Of a stretch of DNA of 64,000 nt, positions 16,229 to 26,703 are shown piece after piece. A model generated the notes under the pieces. The model had not been told where the DNA came from. It saw only the letters and a list, made by a program, of their open reading frames with translations, and did no database searches. Position numbers and translations under genes: made by a program. Origin of the DNA: Streptacidiphilus fuscans (GTDB taxonomy: Bacteria > Actinomycetota > Actinomycetes > Streptomycetales > Streptomycetaceae); assembly GCF_015690355.1 (NCBI RefSeq), contig NZ_JADPRT010000018.1, positions 1 through 64,000 on the forward strand. The letters run 5' to 3'. How positions within the stretch are numbered: position 1 is the stretch's first letter; each line of letters starts with the position of its first letter.

Positions 16229-17191
16229 ATGGTCTCGAACCTGGAGTTCGCCGGCTTGACCGAGCCGTTCCGTCCGGAGCTGCTGGCGCACTGCTACCGG
16301 ATGCTCGGCTCGGTGCACGATGCCGAGGACCTGGTCCAGGAGACGTATCTGCGCGCCTGGCGCGGATTCGAACACTTCGAGGGACGGTCCTCGGTACGCC
16401 GGTGGCTGTACAAGATCGCGACGATGGCCTGCCTGACCGCCCTGGAGACGCGCCCGCGGCGGCCGCTCCCTTCCGGCCTCGGCGCACCGCAGGACGATCA
16501 CCACGTCACCGTCGCGGAGCGGGAGCCGGAAGTCCCGTGGTTGCAGCCGGTGCCGGACCGGCTGCTGGGCACACGTGGGGACGACCCGGCGGTCGTCGCA
16601 GCCGCGCGCAGCGGCGTGCGGCTGGCGTTCATCGCGGCCCTGCAGTTCCTGTCCGCCCGGCAGCGTGCGGTATTGACGCTCCGTGACGTGCTGGCGTTCC
16701 GCACCGCAGAGGTCGCCGAGATGCTCGGCACGACGACGGCGGCCGTCGACAGCACACTGCGCCGCGCCCGCGCCGCGATGTCGGACGCGGGGCCGGTCCC
16801 GGAGGATCTCGCCGAGCCGGACGCGGCCACGCGGCGCAAGCTGCTCGACGACTACGTCGACGCCTTCACCCGAGCCGACACCGACGCTCTGGTCCGCCTG
16901 TTGCGCACCGACGTCGAACTGGAGATGCCGCCGATCCCGACCTGGTTCACCGGCCGCACCGCTGTCGTCGGCTTCCTCTCCACCCGGGTGCTCCGCCCGG
17001 GCCTTTGGCGGCTGGGGCCGAGCCGGGCCAACGGCCAGGCCGCCGTCGTCATCCGCAAGCGCGACGACGACGGCTACCGCCCCTACGGGGCACAGGTCCT
17101 GACGCTGGACGGAACCCGGGTCAGCCGCATCACGTCCTTCAACGACCCGGGCCTGGTCGCGCTGTTCGGCCGCACCCCGGCGGTCGACTGA
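16229..17191 (+). CDS. ECF sigma factor with C-terminal SnoaL-like domain
   Basis: 320 residues from ATG 16229 (a GTG at 16220 is the alternative). Region 2 holds AHCYRMLGSVHDAEDLVQET and RRWLYKIATMACL; region 4 is SARQRAVLTLRDVLAFRTAEVAEML, read in two parts. Between them WLQPVPDRLL marks the TIGR02960 (SigG/SigX5-like) class. Residues from about 200 form a SnoaL-type NTF2 fold that in related sigma factors regulates activity in place of a separate anti-sigma protein. A TACCGT box ends 7 bases before the ATG, so the mRNA may be leaderless. It probably directs transcription of a small regulon that includes the neighbouring SDR gene. Confidence 0.85.
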   Translation: MVSNLEFAGLTEPFRPELLAHCYRMLGSVHDAEDLVQETYLRAWRGFEHFEGRSSVRRWLYKIATMACLTALETRPRRPLPSGLGAPQDDHHVTVAEREPEVPWLQPVPDRLLGTRGDDPAVVAAARSGVRLAFIAALQFLSARQRAVLTLRDVLAFRTAEVAEMLGTTTAAVDSTLRRARAAMSDAGPVPEDLAEPDAATRRKLLDDYVDAFTRADTDALVRLLRTDVELEMPPIPTWFTGRTAVVGFLSTRVLRPGLWRLGPSRANGQAAVVIRKRDDDGYRPYGAQVLTLDGTRVSRITSFNDPGLVALFGRTPAVD

Positions 17192-17244
17192 GCGGGCGGC
17201 CGACTGGAGCCGGCCGAGGGGCACCGGCCTCCTGCCGCGTGGGC

Positions 17245-19638
17245 CTAACAGCCGTGTTCGACGGTGATCCGGGGGTGGAGCCGTCGGGTGTGGTCGACTT
17301 CGCGGATCGGGCCGGTCAGGCGCAGGGGGACGGTGAAGCGGTGGTCGGCGCTGCTGGCGGAGATGCGCAGCTCCAGCTCGCCGGGTTCGACGATGCGTCG
17401 GCCCGCGCGGCCGGTGAAGGAGGCCAGGTCCGCAGGCAGTTCCAGGTGGACCCGGCAGCGTTGCCCGGTGTCGACGGGGAGGCGCCGGTAGCCGACGAGC
17501 CGCTGCAGTGGCTGCACCACCGAGGCGACCGGGTCGTGGAGGTAGAACTGCACGACCTCGCACCCGGAGCGCCGACCGGTGTTGCGGACGTCGAAGGCGA
17601 GGTGGAAGCTGCCGTCGGTGCTGGACTCGGCGACGGTGACGTCGGGCGCGGACCAGTGGAAGCTGGTGTAGCCGAGGCCGTGGCCGAACGCGTAGGCGGG
17701 GCTGGTGTTCGTGCTGGAGACGTCGCTGTCGTGCGCGAGTCGGGCGCCCAGGTAGGTCGAGGGCTGGACACCCGTGTGGCGCGGCACGCTGACGGGGAGT
17801 CGGCCGGACGGGTTGACGCGTCCGGACAGGACGCCGGCGATGGCCCCGGTGCCCGCCTCGCCCGGGAAGAAGGACTGCACGACGGCCGCCGCCTCCTGCT
17901 CGGCGCGGCCGAGTGCGTAGGGGCGGCCCGCGAGCATGACCAACACCACGGGCGTGCCGGTGCCTTGCAGCTCATCCAGCAGCGCGTCGAGTAGGCGCTC
18001 CTGGACGCCGGGGAGTCGCAGGGTCGACGCGTCGCACCCCTCTCCGCTGGTGCCGCGTCCGAACAGGCCCGCTCGGTCGCCGAGCGCGAGCACCACGACG
18101 TCGGCGGCCCGGGCCGCGGCGATCGCGTCGGCGAAGCCGCCCGTGTCGGTGCCGTCGACCGTCGCGCCGAGCGCGCAGTGGAGCTCGGCGTCGGGGAACT
18201 CCGCCGCCAACGATTGGCGCAGCGTGGGCAGTTCGATGCCGGTCGGGACGTCGGGGTGCTGCGCGCCGACGTGGACGGGGAAGGAGTAGCAGCCGAGCAC
18301 GGCGTTGGGGGTGTCGGCGTTGGGGCCGATCAGCGCGATCCGCCGGGGTCGGTCGAGCGGCAGGGTGCCGTCGTTCCGCAGCAGGACGACGGCCTGCTGC
18401 GCGAGTTCGGCCGCGAGCCGCCGGTTGGCCGGGCGGTCGAGGTCGATGCTGCCGCGCGCGTCCTGCGGAGCGGACGGGTCGGTGTCGCGAAGCGCCTGCG
18501 GGACCGGGTCCCAGTCGGGGTCGAGCAGGCCGAGCTGGGCCTTCTGCATGAGGACGCGGCGCAGCGCACGGTCGATCAGTTTCTCGGGCACGGCGCCGGT
18601 TTCGACCGCGTCGAGCAGCGGCTGCCCGAAGGTCTTGACGGTGGGAAGTTCGACGTCGACGCCGCTTGCGAGGGCCAGCGCGGCGGCTTCGCTCCAACCG
18701 GAGGCGACCCCGTGCAGGAGTTTGAGGAAGGCGATGCCGAAGTAGTCGGCGACGACCGTGCCGTCGAAGCCCCAGGTGTCCCGGAGCAGGCCGGTGAGCA
18801 GCGCCTCGTCGGCCGCGGAGGGGATGCCGTCGGTGTCGGTGTAGGCGTGCATCACCGAGCGCGGGCACCCCTCGCGGACCGCCATCTCGAACGGGGGCAG
18901 GATCACGTCGGCCCGCTCGCGCGGACCCATGGCGACCGGGGCCAGGTTGCGGCCGGCCTGTGAGGCGGAGTATCCGGCGAAGTGCTTGAGGGTGGCGACG
19001 ATCCCGGCGGACTCCAGGCCCCGCACGTAGGCGGTGGCGACGGAGCCGACCAGGTAGGGGTCCTCGCCGATGGTCTCCTCGACGCGTCCCCAGCGGGCGT
19101 CGCGCACGACGTCGAGCACCGGGGCGAGCCCTTGGTGGACGCCGACCGAGCGCATGTCGGCGCCGATCGACTCGGCCATCTCCCGTACCAGCTCGGGGTT
19201 GAAGGTCGCACCCCAGGAGAGCGGCACCGGGTAGGCGGTGGCGCCCCAGGCGGCGAATCCGGCGAGGCACTCCTCGTGGGCGAGGGCGGGGATCCCGAAC
19301 CGGTTCGCGGCCATGATGCGCCGCTGGGAGCGGGCGAGCGAGAGCGCGCCGACGGCGGCGTCCACGGGCCGGGTGCCGAAGGGCCGGGTCAGCTGGCCCA
19401 GGCCGTGCGGCAGCAGTTCGTCCAGGTCCGGGGGTTCCTCCATCTCGTGCTGGTGGGGGGCGACATCGCCGCCCTCGTCACTGGCGCCGACCCAGACACC
19501 GACCAGTTGGGCCGTCTTCTCCCGCAGGGTCATGGCCGCGATCAGGGCATCGGCCCTGGTCCCGGGATCGAGGGTGGTGTCCTGCCAGGCGGGGACGTCG
19601 GTTGCGGTTGGGGCCGCGGGGTTCATCTTGCCGGTCAC
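17245..19638 (-). CDS. bxlA: Glycoside hydrolase family 3 beta-xylosidase/beta-glucosidase
   Basis: 797 residues. The GTG at 19638 overlaps the permease stop as GTGA and follows GGAGGA; an ATG 12 bases later (19626) is the alternative. The GH3 N-terminal barrel carries RWGR at 182-185, KHF at 218-220 and the nucleophile Asp298 in VVADYFG. The alpha/beta sandwich, with LIGPNADTPNAVLGCY, and a C-terminal fibronectin III-like domain follow. No signal peptide is present, so it acts in the cytoplasm on imported oligosaccharides. Gene order matches the Streptomyces bxlEFGA operon, where BxlA is a beta-xylosidase. Beta-glucosidase activity remains possible. Confidence 0.88.
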   Translation of the reverse strand: MTGKMNPAAPTATDVPAWQDTTLDPGTRADALIAAMTLREKTAQLVGVWVGASDEGGDVAPHQHEMEEPPDLDELLPHGLGQLTRPFGTRPVDAAVGALSLARSQRRIMAANRFGIPALAHEECLAGFAAWGATAYPVPLSWGATFNPELVREMAESIGADMRSVGVHQGLAPVLDVVRDARWGRVEETIGEDPYLVGSVATAYVRGLESAGIVATLKHFAGYSASQAGRNLAPVAMGPRERADVILPPFEMAVREGCPRSVMHAYTDTDGIPSAADEALLTGLLRDTWGFDGTVVADYFGIAFLKLLHGVASGWSEAAALALASGVDVELPTVKTFGQPLLDAVETGAVPEKLIDRALRRVLMQKAQLGLLDPDWDPVPQALRDTDPSAPQDARGSIDLDRPANRRLAAELAQQAVVLLRNDGTLPLDRPRRIALIGPNADTPNAVLGCYSFPVHVGAQHPDVPTGIELPTLRQSLAAEFPDAELHCALGATVDGTDTGGFADAIAAARAADVVVLALGDRAGLFGRGTSGEGCDASTLRLPGVQERLLDALLDELQGTGTPVVLVMLAGRPYALGRAEQEAAAVVQSFFPGEAGTGAIAGVLSGRVNPSGRLPVSVPRHTGVQPSTYLGARLAHDSDVSSTNTSPAYAFGHGLGYTSFHWSAPDVTVAESSTDGSFHLAFDVRNTGRRSGCEVVQFYLHDPVASVVQPLQRLVGYRRLPVDTGQRCRVHLELPADLASFTGRAGRRIVEPGELELRISASSADHRFTVPLRLTGPIREVDHTRRLHPRITVEHGC

Positions 19639-20453
19639 TTTCCTCCGACCCCCATGAGCCCCTGGACCAGGGCGCGGCGGGCGAACAGGTAGACGATGAA
19701 GATGGGGAGCATGGAAAGCACCACGGCGGCGAGCAGTCCGGGGACGTCGACGCCGTGCTCGGTCTGGAAGTTGTACAGACCGAGGGTGATCACCTTGGTC
19801 GAGTCCGACTGGGTGAGGATGAGCGGGAAGAGGAAGCCGTTCCAGGCCTGGAGGGCCGAGAAGACGACGATCGAGGAGAGCCCGCCCTTCGAGAGCGGCA
19901 GCACGAGTCGGAGGAAGACCCGCCAGGGGGACGCTCCGTCGATCGCCATGGCCTCGTAGAGGTCGGGGGTGATGTCGCGCATCGCACCGGTCAGCACCAG
20001 GGTGCACACGGGGAGCGAGAACGCGGCGGTCGGCAGGATCACGCCAATCAGGTGGTCGTAGAGCCCGGCCTGGCTGATCACGTAGAACATCGGCACGATC
20101 ACCGCCTGGGCGGGGATCGCGAGTCCGAGCAGGAAGACCCGGAACACGGTGGCGATGGTCCGGCCCCTGGCCCGCACGATGGCGTAGGCCAGCGGCGGGA
20201 CGACCAGCAGCACGATCGCGACGACGCTGACGGTGACGACCACCGTGTTCAGGAAGTCCTGGCCGAAGCCGTTGGAGAAGGCGTTCAGGTAGTTGCTGAA
20301 CGTCAGGTGCTGCGGCCAGGTGAGCGGGCCGTTGGTGGAGTAGTCCGACTGGGTGCGCAGGGTGGCGGTCAGCAGCACGTACAGCGGCAGGCCGACCAGG
20401 AAGAGCCAGATCAGGGAGCCCAGTCCGGCAAGGTAGTTGGGCCGTTGCCTCAT
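19635..20453 (-). CDS. bxlG: Xylo-oligosaccharide ABC transporter permease (MalG type)
   Basis: 272 residues with six predicted membrane helices. The MalG-type EAA loop reads LYEAMAIDGASPWRVFLRLVLPL. It overlaps its upstream partner as ATGA and the downstream GH3 gene as GTGA, so the four genes are tightly coupled. Together with the other permease it forms the channel. No ATPase gene is present in the operon; such Streptomyces sugar importers usually borrow a shared MsiK-type ATPase encoded elsewhere. Confidence 0.85.
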   Translation of the reverse strand: MRQRPNYLAGLGSLIWLFLVGLPLYVLLTATLRTQSDYSTNGPLTWPQHLTFSNYLNAFSNGFGQDFLNTVVVTVSVVAIVLLVVPPLAYAIVRARGRTIATVFRVFLLGLAIPAQAVIVPMFYVISQAGLYDHLIGVILPTAAFSLPVCTLVLTGAMRDITPDLYEAMAIDGASPWRVFLRLVLPLSKGGLSSIVVFSALQAWNGFLFPLILTQSDSTKVITLGLYNFQTEHGVDVPGLLAAVVLSMLPIFIVYLFARRALVQGLMGVGGK

Positions 20454-21388
20454 GAGATCCCCTCGGTGGTGCCGCGCATCCGGTCGTAGCCGGAGAGGCG
20501 GACGACGGCCAGGGAGATGAGGGTGGCGACGACCACCAGGACCAGCGCGATGGCCGATCCGGCGCCGAAGTCGAAGTTCTTGAAGCCCTGTTCGTACATG
20601 TAGTAGGCGCTGACGGTGGTGTCGGTGCCGGGTCCGCCCTGGGTGAGGATGAGCACGGTGTCGAAGGTGGTCAGTCCGCCGACGACCATGAGGATCATCG
20701 AGGTGATCATGGTGTTGCGCAGCTGCGGCAGGGTGATGTGGAAGAACTGCCGCACCGTGCCGGCCCCGTCGATCGCCGCGGCCTGGTAGAGGACCTGCGG
20801 AACGGCCCGGGTGCCGCCCTGGTAGAGCAGCGCGTGCAGCGGCGTGAACTGCCACATTCCCACGAAGGTCAGCACCGCGATCGACCCGGCCTGGCTGCCG
20901 AGCAGGTTGCCGTTGCCGAAGAGCCAGGGGAGTTGGCCGGGGATGCCGAAGTTGGGGTCGAGCAGGGCCCGCCACAGCACCGAGATCGCCGTCGCCGAGA
21001 GCAGCAGGGGGACGAAGAAGACGGCGGACAGTACGGCGCGGTTGCGCTGGTGGCCGGCCGCCCACACGCCCAGCAGGATGCTGATGGGCGTCTGGGTGAC
21101 GACGCCGAGTGCGGTGAGCAGGAGGGTGAGCCAGACGCTCTGGGTCATCACCGGGTCGTGGAGCAGCTGGGTCCAGTTGGCCAGTCCGTTGAAGTGCGGC
21201 GAGGTGATGCCGTCCCAGCTGGTGAAGGACAGCACCGCGACCAGGACCAGCGGGAGGACGGCGAACAGCAGGAAGAAGACGGTTGCCGGTACCGCCCAGG
21301 CGATGCCCGGGCGGGTCACCCCGGCGCCGGTCCGGCGTGCCCGGAGGCGGTTGGCGGTGGCGGTGACGGAGAGGGAGAGTGCGCTCAT
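20450..21388 (-). CDS. bxlF: Xylo-oligosaccharide ABC transporter permease (MalF type)
   Basis: 312 residues with six membrane helices after a basic N-terminal tail (NRLRARRTGAG). The MalF-type loop reads LYQAAAIDGAGTVRQFFHITLPQL. It lies 14 bases downstream of the binding-protein gene and overlaps the second permease gene. It is the heterodimer partner of that permease. Assignment to xylo-oligosaccharides rests on operon context, not on residues in the protein. Confidence 0.85.
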   Translation of the reverse strand: MSALSLSVTATANRLRARRTGAGVTRPGIAWAVPATVFFLLFAVLPLVLVAVLSFTSWDGITSPHFNGLANWTQLLHDPVMTQSVWLTLLLTALGVVTQTPISILLGVWAAGHQRNRAVLSAVFFVPLLLSATAISVLWRALLDPNFGIPGQLPWLFGNGNLLGSQAGSIAVLTFVGMWQFTPLHALLYQGGTRAVPQVLYQAAAIDGAGTVRQFFHITLPQLRNTMITSMILMVVGGLTTFDTVLILTQGGPGTDTTVSAYYMYEQGFKNFDFGAGSAIALVLVVVATLISLAVVRLSGYDRMRGTTEGIS

Positions 21389-21402
21389 GGAGGGTCAGCC
21401 AC

Positions 21403-22734
21403 TCAGGAGTTGGGCAGCGACTGCATCGCCTGGATGAAGCCGCCGGCGTCGATTTTGCCGTCGAAGAACTCCTGGACGGCCGTGTGGATGGTCGTGGTCG
21501 CGGCCGGCGGGTAGGCCTGGTCCCAGGAGAGCTGGAACGACGGCGCCGCCTTGACCAGGTTGAACTGGAACTGCGAGTAGGCCGGACTGGCCGAGGTGGA
21601 CAGGAAGTTCGGCGTGTTGGTGGTGGTCGGCAGGTTGCCGATCCCCAACTGGGCCTTCACGAACTCGTCCGAGTACATGAGCTTCAGGAAGGCGGCCACC
21701 GCGTCGGGGTGCTGGGTCTTCTTCAGCACGGAGTAGAAGTTGTTGGTGTTGCCGACGACGTCGGCGGGGTCGCCCTTGCCACCCGGGACGGTCGGGAAGG
21801 CGCTCCAGCCCAGACCGCTCTGGACGAAGGAGGGGTCGTTGGTCTGCTCGGTGGAGTACTCCCACGAGCCCATCAGCTCGAAGGCGGACCTGCCCTTGGC
21901 CAGCAGCGCGGGGGAGCCGCCGTCGGTGAACTTGACCGAGTCGAAGTTGCTGCCGAAGGCGCCGGCGTCGACCAGCTGCTTGATCATGCCGAGGGCCTTC
22001 ACGCTGTCCGGGCTGGACCAGGCGCTCTTGTCACCGGCGAGCGCCTTCTCGAACAGGCCCGGACCGGCGACCCGGTCGTAGACGTACTCGAACCACATCT
22101 GGGTGGGCCACTGGTCTCCGCCGCCGAGCGCGATCGGGGTGATCCCCTTGGCCTTCAGCACCGTGACGTCGTTCAGCAGGTCGGCCCAGGTCTGCGGGGC
22201 GCTCAGACCGGCGCTTGCCAGGACCTGCTTGTTGTCGAAGAGCAGCACCGGCTGCGTTCCGCGCATCGGAATGCCGTAGGACTTGCCGTTGATGACAGCG
22301 GTGTTGAAGACCGAGGGGAGGAAGTCGCTCTTCAGCCCCGGGTCCGTGGCGATCATGCTGTCCAGGGGCAGCAGCAGGTTGTCCTTGACGTACGGGGCGA
22401 TGCTGCCGCCGCCCCAGTTGAAGAAGACGTCCGGGGCCTGCGGCGTGTTGATGATGGTGTTGAGCTTGGACTGGTAGTCGGCCCCGGGGATGGTCTCCAG
22501 CACCGCCTTGACCTTCGAGGTCTTGTTGAAGGTGTCGATCATCTGCTGCTCGACGGTGTTGCCGGAGTCGCCGTAGACCAGGACGTGGATCACCCCCGAG
22601 TCTGCGGACGACGACCCGGTCCCGCCGGAGCCGCAGGCCGCGGTCAGACCGAGTACCAGTGCGGTCGTCGCGGTGACTGCGGCGAGTCTTTTCCGGGACG
22701 AAACGGTGCGAAAGCTCGCGGATGAGGAGTTCAT
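21403..22734 (-). CDS. bxlE: Xylo-oligosaccharide ABC transporter, substrate-binding lipoprotein
   Basis: 443 residues. The signal sequence ends LTAAC with Cys34 as the lipid-modified residue, followed by a Gly/Ser-rich linker. The mature domain is SBP_bac_1 (family 1), which binds oligosaccharides: VIHVLVYGDSGNTVEQQMI, then ETIPGADYQSKLNTI. First gene of the bxlEFGA-type operon, transcribed away from a lacI-type gene. The 5' intergenic region holds candidate operator repeats. Confidence 0.88.
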   Translation of the reverse strand: MNSSSASFRTVSSRKRLAAVTATTALVLGLTAACGSGGTGSSSADSGVIHVLVYGDSGNTVEQQMIDTFNKTSKVKAVLETIPGADYQSKLNTIINTPQAPDVFFNWGGGSIAPYVKDNLLLPLDSMIATDPGLKSDFLPSVFNTAVINGKSYGIPMRGTQPVLLFDNKQVLASAGLSAPQTWADLLNDVTVLKAKGITPIALGGGDQWPTQMWFEYVYDRVAGPGLFEKALAGDKSAWSSPDSVKALGMIKQLVDAGAFGSNFDSVKFTDGGSPALLAKGRSAFELMGSWEYSTEQTNDPSFVQSGLGWSAFPTVPGGKGDPADVVGNTNNFYSVLKKTQHPDAVAAFLKLMYSDEFVKAQLGIGNLPTTTNTPNFLSTSASPAYSQFQFNLVKAAPSFQLSWDQAYPPAATTTIHTAVQEFFDGKIDAGGFIQAMQSLPNS

Positions 22735-22750
22735 GGCCTGACCACTCCAT

Positions 22751-22761
22751 CGATAGTTTCG
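22751..22761. promoter_or_regulatory. Candidate LacI/BxlR operator
   Basis: CGATA-G-TTTCG is an 11-bp near-palindrome with one mismatch, close to the CGAA-N-TTCG repeat I recall being reported for BxlR of Streptomyces thermoviolaceus. It lies 17 bases upstream of the bxlE start codon, between bxlE and the divergent lacI-type gene. Confidence 0.5.
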
Positions 22762-22766
22762 AGAGT

Positions 22767-22788
22767 GTTTCCGAATGATGCGGGAAAC
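22767..22788. promoter_or_regulatory. Second inverted repeat upstream of bxlE
   Basis: GTTTCC, 10 bases, GGAAAC. Exact 6-bp arms about one helical turn apart, directly next to the first candidate operator. The pair may be a double site for the LacI-type regulator. The region has few other AT-rich bases, so it probably also contains promoter elements. Confidence 0.4.
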
Positions 22789-23951
22789 CTAGGGGCAACG
22801 CCGGGCACCGTCAAGGGTCCGGAAGGTAACCGTTGGTCAGTACCGGCCGGGCCGCTGAGCGGCTAGCATCCGTGCCGTACGGACAGAGCGGCGACGGGTT
22901 ACGCACGCCGGGGCAGCAGAGGAGACACTCGTGACCAGGGCCGCGACACTCGCCGAAATCGCGCGCGAGGCCGGTGTATCCACGCCGACTGTTTCGAAGG
23001 TCCTCAACGGACGGGCGGACGTCGCCCCCGCCACCCGGCAGCGGGTGGAGGAGCTGCTGGCCCAGCACGGCTACCAGCGGCGGCGCGGGAACGCCACGGC
23101 AAGCCCGCTGCTTGAGCTGGTCTTCCACGAGCTGGAGAGCGCGTGGGCGATGGAGGTCATCCGCGGGGTGGAGAACGTCGTCCGCGAGGAAGGGCTCAGC
23201 GTCGTCCTGTCGGAGTCGTCAGGGCGGCTGAGCCTCGGCCAGTCCTGGGTGGACGGGGTGCTCGCCCGTCGGCCCACCGGTGTGATCCTGGTGCTCTCCG
23301 GGCTCGACAAGGCCCAGCAGGACCAGCTGACCAGCCGTGACATCCCGTTCGTCGTCATGGACCCGGCCGGGGATCCCGGCCAGGACGTGCCCGCGGTGGG
23401 TACGACCAACTGGGACGGCGGCCTTGCCGCTACCCGCCACCTCCTCGACCTCGGCCACCGCCGGATCGGGGTGGTGGCGGGTCCGCCCCAGATGATGTGC
23501 AGCCGTGCCCGGATCGACGGCTACCGCGCCGCGCTGGAGACCGCCGGCATCGCCTTCGACCCCGCCCTGGTCCGGGAGGGGGACTTCCACCACGAGGCGG
23601 GCCACCGGGCGGGTCTGGAGCTGCTGGGACTCGCGGACCGGCCCACGGCGGTCTTCGCCGGAAACGACCTGCAGGCGCTCGGACTCTACGAGGCCGCCAG
23701 GGAGTCGGGACTGCGCATCCCGCAGGACCTGAGCGTCGTCGGCTTCGACGACCTGCCGATCGCCCGCTGGGTCGGACCGCCGCTCACGACGGTGCGTCAA
23801 CCACTCACCGAGATGGCCGAGATGGCCGCGCGCATGGTGATCGACCTCGCCCGCGGCGGCCGGCCCGCCACGCTGCGGGTGGACCTGGCCACCACCTTGG
23901 TCGAGCGGAGCAGCACCGCGCCGCCCGCGTCCGCCGCCACCCCGGGTCACC

Positions 23952-25247
<1,296 letters not shown>

Positions 25248-25302
25248 CTGTGCGCCTCTCTTCGATGCCCGCCGCCGCGGCCGCGGGGCGGATTACGTGA
25301 TG

Positions 25303-25350
25303 ACCGACGTTCCAACCGACGTCCCAACCGACGTCCCGACCGACGTCCCG
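25303..25350. repeat. Four tandem 12-bp repeats between xylA and the alditol oxidase gene
   Basis: Units at 25303, 25315, 25327 and 25339 read ACCGACGTTCCA, ACCGACGTCCCA, ACCGACGTCCCG and ACCGACGTCCCG. The array ends exactly where the xylA terminator hairpin begins. It lies 56 bases upstream of the alditol oxidase start, so it may also sit in that gene's promoter or leader region. Confidence 0.8.
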
Positions 25351-25380
25351 GGTGGGGTGTCCCGCCGGGACACCCCACCC
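25350..25380 (-). terminator. Terminator of xylA
   Basis: Perfect 14-base arms (25350-25363 and 25367-25380) around a 3-base loop, beginning 20 bases after the xylA stop codon on the minus strand. It should separate xylA transcription from the alditol oxidase gene downstream. Confidence 0.85.
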
Positions 25381-25399
25381 GGTGTTCCCCGGGGCTTAC

Positions 25400-26572
25400 T
25401 TACGCGGCGCCGAGCAGGTGCTCCAGGGCGAGCTGGTCGAGCGCCTCGAAGGCCATGCCCCGGCGCGCGGCGGCCTCGACGTCGAAGTCCTCGAACGCCG
25501 ACGGGTCCGCCAGCAGGCCGGAGAGGCCGTCCTCGGCCGTGGGGGCGGCGAGTTCGGGCAGCCGGGACTCGGCGAGCGCCTGGGCGACCCTCGGGTCGGC
25601 GCGGAAGGCGCGGGCGCGCTCGGCCAGCAGCAGGTAGTTGCGCATGCAGCCCGCCGCCGAGGCCCACACTCCGGCGAAGTCCTCGGTGCGCGGCGGCTTG
25701 AAGTCGAAGTGGCGCGGCCCGTCGTAGCCGGCCGACTCCAGCAGGTCGACCAGCCAGAACGCCTGGCGCAGGTCGCCCGCGCCGAAGCGCAGGTCCTGGT
25801 CGTACTTGATGCCGGACTGGCCGTTGAGGTCGATGTGGAACAGCTTGCCGTGCCACAGCGCCTGGGCGATGCCGTGCGGGAAGTTCAGCCCGGCCATCTG
25901 CTCGTGCCCGACCTCGGGGTTGACGCCCACCCGCTCGGGGCGCTCCAACTCGTTGATGAACGCCAGCGCGTGACCGACCGTGGGCAGCAGGATGTCGCCG
26001 CGCGGCTCGTTGGGCTTCGGCTCGATGGCGAAGCGCAGGTCGTAGCCCTGCGACTCGACGTACTCGCCCAGCAGGTCGAAGGCCTCCTTGAGCCGGTCCA
26101 GCGCGACCCGAACGTCCTTGGCCGCGCCCGACTCCGCGCCCTCGCGCCCGCCCCAGGCGACGTAGGTCTCGGCGCCGAGCTCGACCGCGAGGTCGATGTT
26201 GCGGATCGTCTTGCGCAGCGCGTAGCGGCGCACGTCGCGGTCGTTCGCGGTGAACGCGCCGTCCTTGAAGACCGGGTGGGTGAACAGGTTGGTCGTCGCC
26301 ATCGGGACGCGCATCCCGGTCGCGTCCAGCGCCGCGCGGAAGCGCTTGACGGCAGCCTCGCGCTCGGCGGCGGAGGCGCCGAAGGGGATCAGGTCGTCGT
26401 CGTGGAAGGTGACGCCGTACGCGCCGAGTTCGGCCAGGCGCTGCACGGACTCGACCGGGTCGAGGGCCGGGCGGGTGGCGTCGCCGAAGGGGTCACGGCC
26501 CTGCCAGCCGACGGTCCACAGGCCGAAGGTGAACTTGTGCGCGGGGGTGGGGGCCAGGGGGTCGCTGCTCAT
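25400..26572 (-). CDS. xylA: Xylose isomerase
   Basis: 390 residues, the usual length of class I actinobacterial xylose isomerase. Converts D-xylose to D-xylulose (and D-glucose to D-fructose) in the cytoplasm. Active-site residues are all present at positions three higher than in the well-studied S. rubiginosus enzyme: His57 in TFHDDD, Glu184 and Lys186 in IEPKP, Glu220 and His223 in PEVGHE, Asp248 in HIDLNG, Asp258 and Asp260 in DLRFGAGD order, and Asp290 in HFDFKPP. Ribosome-binding site GGAAA precedes the ATG. It is divergent from xylB across a 131-base region, as in other Streptomyces. Confidence 0.97.
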   Translation of the reverse strand: MSSDPLAPTPAHKFTFGLWTVGWQGRDPFGDATRPALDPVESVQRLAELGAYGVTFHDDDLIPFGASAAEREAAVKRFRAALDATGMRVPMATTNLFTHPVFKDGAFTANDRDVRRYALRKTIRNIDLAVELGAETYVAWGGREGAESGAAKDVRVALDRLKEAFDLLGEYVESQGYDLRFAIEPKPNEPRGDILLPTVGHALAFINELERPERVGVNPEVGHEQMAGLNFPHGIAQALWHGKLFHIDLNGQSGIKYDQDLRFGAGDLRQAFWLVDLLESAGYDGPRHFDFKPPRTEDFAGVWASAAGCMRNYLLLAERARAFRADPRVAQALAESRLPELAAPTAEDGLSGLLADPSAFEDFDVEAAARRGMAFEALDQLALEHLLGAA

Positions 26573-26620
26573 GGTGTTTCCTGCCTCTCTTTCGCCGGAC
26601 CCTATTCGTCATGGCACTGG

Positions 26621-26630
26621 ACAAATTAGT
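26621..26630. promoter_or_regulatory. AT-rich imperfect palindrome between xylA and xylB
   Basis: ACAAATTAGT matches its own reverse complement at 8 of 10 positions and is the only AT-rich block in this divergent region. ROK-type xylose repressors bind sites with TTAGT-like arms in other bacteria, so this is the best candidate operator for the ROK regulator encoded after xylB. Position supports it, but I found no second arm. Confidence 0.35.
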
Positions 26631-26703
26631 ATGCGGAAGCCGACATGGGAAGCCCGGCGGGCGGACACGCCCCTGCGGCACCGCGACGAGAGGACGTAAG
26701 GCA

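Noticed and set aside
19639..20007. N-terminal extension of the GH3 enzyme
   Set aside because: The frame stays open but runs inside the permease gene and reads as Arg/His-rich sequence. The GTGA overlap and GGAGGA mark the start at 19638.
25303..25350. CRISPR-like repeat array
   Set aside because: Units are 12 bp, contiguous and without spacers, and there are no cas genes in the window.
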